From NCBI RefSeq assembly GCF_004217215.1, contig NZ_SHKP01000004.1:124001-188000 (forward strand): DNA of 64,000 nucleotides, in the 5' to 3' direction. This stretch comes from Rivibacter subsaxonicus (GTDB lineage: Bacteria; Pseudomonadota; Gammaproteobacteria; Burkholderiales; Burkholderiaceae_C). Under the pieces are notes generated by a model. It saw only the letters and a program-made list of their open reading frames with translations, did no database searches and was not told the origin of the DNA. Below are positions 61,782 to 64,000 of the stretch, piece after piece. Position 1 is the first letter of the stretch. Every line of letters begins with the position of its first letter. Both the position numbers and the translations under genes were made by a program.

Positions 61782-61968
61782 CCTCGGCCGGAGCGGAAGG
61801 GCAAAGACTGATCAGAACACGCCCGTACGAGGCGGCAGCAGCAACCAAAGGGAGCCATACAACATGTTCAGAGCGTTGCCCGGGGCGGCACGGATTGAGT
61901 CGACCTGCGCCGTGATGTCGCCGGACTGCTACGGCCGCGGTGTCCCGGGCCGGGGCTGAGGGGCGACC
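61782..61968. other. Spacer with a possible short peptide frame
   Basis: A 31-codon frame (61864-61959, ATG to TGA, GGGAG about ten bases upstream) lies just before the NERD-kinase gene. It could be a leader or chance. No terminator is evident, so the DUF262 and NERD-kinase genes may share a transcript. Confidence 0.25.
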
Positions 61969-64000
61969 ATGGAGATTCGCCTCATCGAGAAAGCCGGCGT
62001 TCCGGCTTCAGAAATCGATGCGCAGCAGCGCATTCAGAAGGGATTCGATGCCGCCGCGTTTACCAAGGGCTGGCGGGGGTATGCGTCGTTCAAGCTGAGC
62101 CGAGGCGGCCCTGGTGGTGGCGACGACGACTTCGACCTTGTCCTGGTGACCCACACCCACATCATCGCCATCGAGCTGAAGAACTGGCGAGGCAAGGCGT
62201 TGGTCGCTCGCGGCGGTAACTGGTACGTGGATGGGCAGCCTCGCGGGCGATCGCCAGTGCCGCTCATCAACCTCAAGGCCAAGCGCCTGGGCACCACGAT
62301 GCAGACGCGTCTGGGGCCTGCGAAGACGCCCTTGGTGCTGTCGTTCGTTGTCTTGACAGGGACGATCGAGGAACTGGATCTCTCAGAGGAGCAGGAAGAA
62401 GCGAAGTCCGTGCTGTTCATCGATGAGTTGCTGGAGTGGACCAAGGAAGACGAGTATCGGAAGTTCGTCAACCGCCCCTCCCGCATCAGGCCACTGACCT
62501 TCCTGAACGCGTACGACCTTTTCTTCGAGGGGCAGCGAGGTCGCCCTGCTGGCTTCAACATCCATGGCTACCGGCCGGAACCACAACCGCTGTGGGAACA
62601 CCCCAAGCGGCTCTATGCCGAGTACCGCGCGAAGGAGAAGACCGACCCCGACAAGCTCGCATTGCTGAGGCAGTGGGACTTTTCCGCCCTCGGCTCGGAA
62701 CTCATCGGTGAGGGCGAGCGCGGCTTCATCGGCCTGCGTGAACAACGCGTCTATGAACACGTCGAGCTGCGAAACGAGGAACTGTCGCGCAGCCTGCTGA
62801 GGCCGATCGCTCGGATGTCTGAAGCCGACGTGACGCGAGACTTCGCGGAACTCTATGCCTTGCCCCCCAAGGTGACCCGGCTGAGCGAGTTCGTGAACGC
62901 CGGGCTGGCCAGGCTGACTGCGCCGGAGCGCGTTGTCCTCGTGAAAGCGATGCTTCAGCGGTTTGCCGACCTGCACGATCTGAACGTTGCGCACCGCGAC
63001 ATCGGCGCACACTGCCTTTGGGTGGAGCGACCCGCCAAAGTCATCATTTCCGGCTTCCCAGCGGCCTACTACCCGACCATGGCGACCGTCGGCGCCTTCC
63101 GAGACAGAGTGAAGGTTGAGCGGGCCAACCTGCCTGAGGACTCAGGCAACGCCGAAGGCGCGACACCTTACAGGCGCGACATCTACATGTTGGGCGTGCT
63201 CGCGCACTTGATGCTCCACGGCGAACGTCCTCCTCGTGTGGAAGGCAACTTCGTCTGGGAGAAGCGTGCCGACGACGCCCACAGCGGTGGCTTCGACGCG
63301 GTGCTCTCGCGGGCGCTGAGCCCCCAGCCGAAGGATCGCTACGAGTCGGCCCGCGACATGCTGGAGGCGGTGAACGATGTCTCCAAGGGGGATAGCGAGC
63401 AGGTCATCGACCTCGCGGCTTTCGACATTTATCGGGCCAAGAGCCGCGTCAGGGACTACTCCGAAGAAAGCAAGCCACTGGCTGACGATGACGATCTCTT
63501 GGCCTTCCGGAGCTCTTTTGATGGCCAGCCCGTGCTGGTCAAGGAGTGGCATGGGGTTGAGCCCGACCTCAAGCGGCCTGACCTTGCCATCCGGCTCCTA
63601 TCCTTCCTGGAGCGTGCCCGGAACCTGCGTGCCGCCGCCCTGCCAGGCCTAGCCAAGGTGCTCGATTGCGGCTTGAGCCGGCGCAGCTTGCTGCTCGTTC
63701 AGGGCTGGGTTGAAGGAGAAACGCTGGCCGAGTGGATGAAACGCCCGCAGTCGCGCGATGCAAAGCTCGCTGTCGCACGTGCCTTGACGCGAACCCTGGC
63801 GCAGATGCACGACTTCGAGTGGCCGCACGGAGACATCAAGCCGGACAACATCGTCATCGACGCCAACGGCAAACCCGTCTACGTCGACATACTGGACTTC
63901 CGCCGTTCCTCGGGTGATGCCTACACGACGGCATACCTTCCTGCGGACTACAAGTCGATGTCGCCACTGGCGCGCGACCGCTATGGGCTGGCGGCCGTGC
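61969..64000 (+). CDS. NERD nuclease-related domain protein with two kinase-like domains (PglW-like), 3' truncated by window
   Basis: The frame is open from the ATG after GAGGGG to the window end (677 residues seen). Residues about 20-140 form a NERD domain: DDDFDLVLVTHTHIIAIELKNWRG gives the D and E-x-K residues of the nuclease-like core, and GNWYVDGQ and PLINLKAKRL follow. Residues about 220-490 form a first kinase-like domain with HRD at 342-344 but no Lys/Asn after it (HRDIGAHCL), so likely a pseudokinase. A second kinase domain from about residue 500 has HGDIKPDN (620-627) and VYVDILDF, so its catalytic loop looks intact. PglW of BREX type 2 also joins NERD and kinase domains. The remainder of the protein lies outside the window. 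Confidence 0.85.
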   Translation, partial: MEIRLIEKAGVPASEIDAQQRIQKGFDAAAFTKGWRGYASFKLSRGGPGGGDDDFDLVLVTHTHIIAIELKNWRGKALVARGGNWYVDGQPRGRSPVPLINLKAKRLGTTMQTRLGPAKTPLVLSFVVLTGTIEELDLSEEQEEAKSVLFIDELLEWTKEDEYRKFVNRPSRIRPLTFLNAYDLFFEGQRGRPAGFNIHGYRPEPQPLWEHPKRLYAEYRAKEKTDPDKLALLRQWDFSALGSELIGEGERGFIGLREQRVYEHVELRNEELSRSLLRPIARMSEADVTRDFAELYALPPKVTRLSEFVNAGLARLTAPERVVLVKAMLQRFADLHDLNVAHRDIGAHCLWVERPAKVIISGFPAAYYPTMATVGAFRDRVKVERANLPEDSGNAEGATPYRRDIYMLGVLAHLMLHGERPPRVEGNFVWEKRADDAHSGGFDAVLSRALSPQPKDRYESARDMLEAVNDVSKGDSEQVIDLAAFDIYRAKSRVRDYSEESKPLADDDDLLAFRSSFDGQPVLVKEWHGVEPDLKRPDLAIRLLSFLERARNLRAAALPGLAKVLDCGLSRRSLLLVQGWVEGETLAEWMKRPQSRDAKLAVARALTRTLAQMHDFEWPHGDIKPDNIVIDANGKPVYVDILDFRRSSGDAYTTAYLPADYKSMSPLARDRYGLAAV

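Larger units (their letters stand above)
53976..64000 (+). mobile_element. Genomic island integrated at a tRNA gene (left end; right end outside window)
   Basis: The island starts where the tRNA sequence is broken, carries a tyrosine integrase immediately inside, has lower and more variable GC than the flanking rapZ-hrcA block, and contains unknown genes, a structured RNA region and defence-like genes. No matching attachment core was found again before the window ends. Confidence 0.75.

Overview
The window is a GC-rich bacterial chromosome segment. Gene content and order suggest a betaproteobacterium of the order Burkholderiales, in the Rubrivivax/Leptothrix/Methylibium-like part of the order: leucine catabolism genes, a DUF485-ActP acetate permease with an SSS-type sensor kinase, an extracellular polyhydroxybutyrate (PHB) depolymerase, a double-length UvrA, and a rapZ, recN, nadK, hrcA block. 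This placement is inferred from gene content only.

Layout. 1-5.5 kb: end of a biotin-dependent acyl-CoA carboxylase, HMG-CoA lyase, exonuclease I, a YbaK-type deacylase, a DUF1289 protein and a thioredoxin-fold isomerase. 5.5-7.5 kb: a methyltransferase divergent from a LuxR-type regulator. 7.6-16.7 kb: acetate uptake and sensing (DUF485, ActP, CBS-DUF294 protein, symporter-kinase, lone receiver, membrane PAS-exonuclease). 16.7-22.6 kb: DUF924 and DUF3943 proteins, a sigma-54 activator and a cyclase-TPR protein. 22.9-33.9 kb: a co-directional cluster behind a clear sigma-54 promoter and a dyad array. It encodes an extracellular PHB depolymerase, a 3-hydroxybutyrate-oligomer hydrolase lipoprotein, a complete HAAT-type ABC transporter with two binding proteins, and an alpha/beta hydrolase. 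I read it as a PHB degradation and uptake system. 34-48.5 kb: membrane and lipoproteins, a glycosyltransferase and flavoprotein pair, the 1903-residue UvrA, and a run of small minus-strand enzymes. 48.5-53.9 kb: rapZ, recN and nadK on the minus strand, then hrcA and an exported protein on the plus strand.

At 53.94 kb a CAU-anticodon tRNA gene is cut just after its anticodon loop. Beyond it lies a genomic island running past the window end: tyrosine integrase, an unknown minus-strand protein, a coding-free stretch of about 1.4 kb packed with hairpins, two unknown genes, a GmrSD-like DUF262/DUF1524 protein, and a NERD protein with two kinase-like domains.

The most striking observation is the stretch at 56.7-58.1 kb. 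At least 27 local hairpins stand side by side. Five of the tetraloops become GNRA loops, and three A-C mismatches become G-U pairs, when the minus strand is read. One hairpin loop is perfectly complementary to two others. This looks like a very large structured noncoding RNA transcribed from the minus strand toward the unknown gene at 55.9-56.6 kb. I do not recognise it as a known class.
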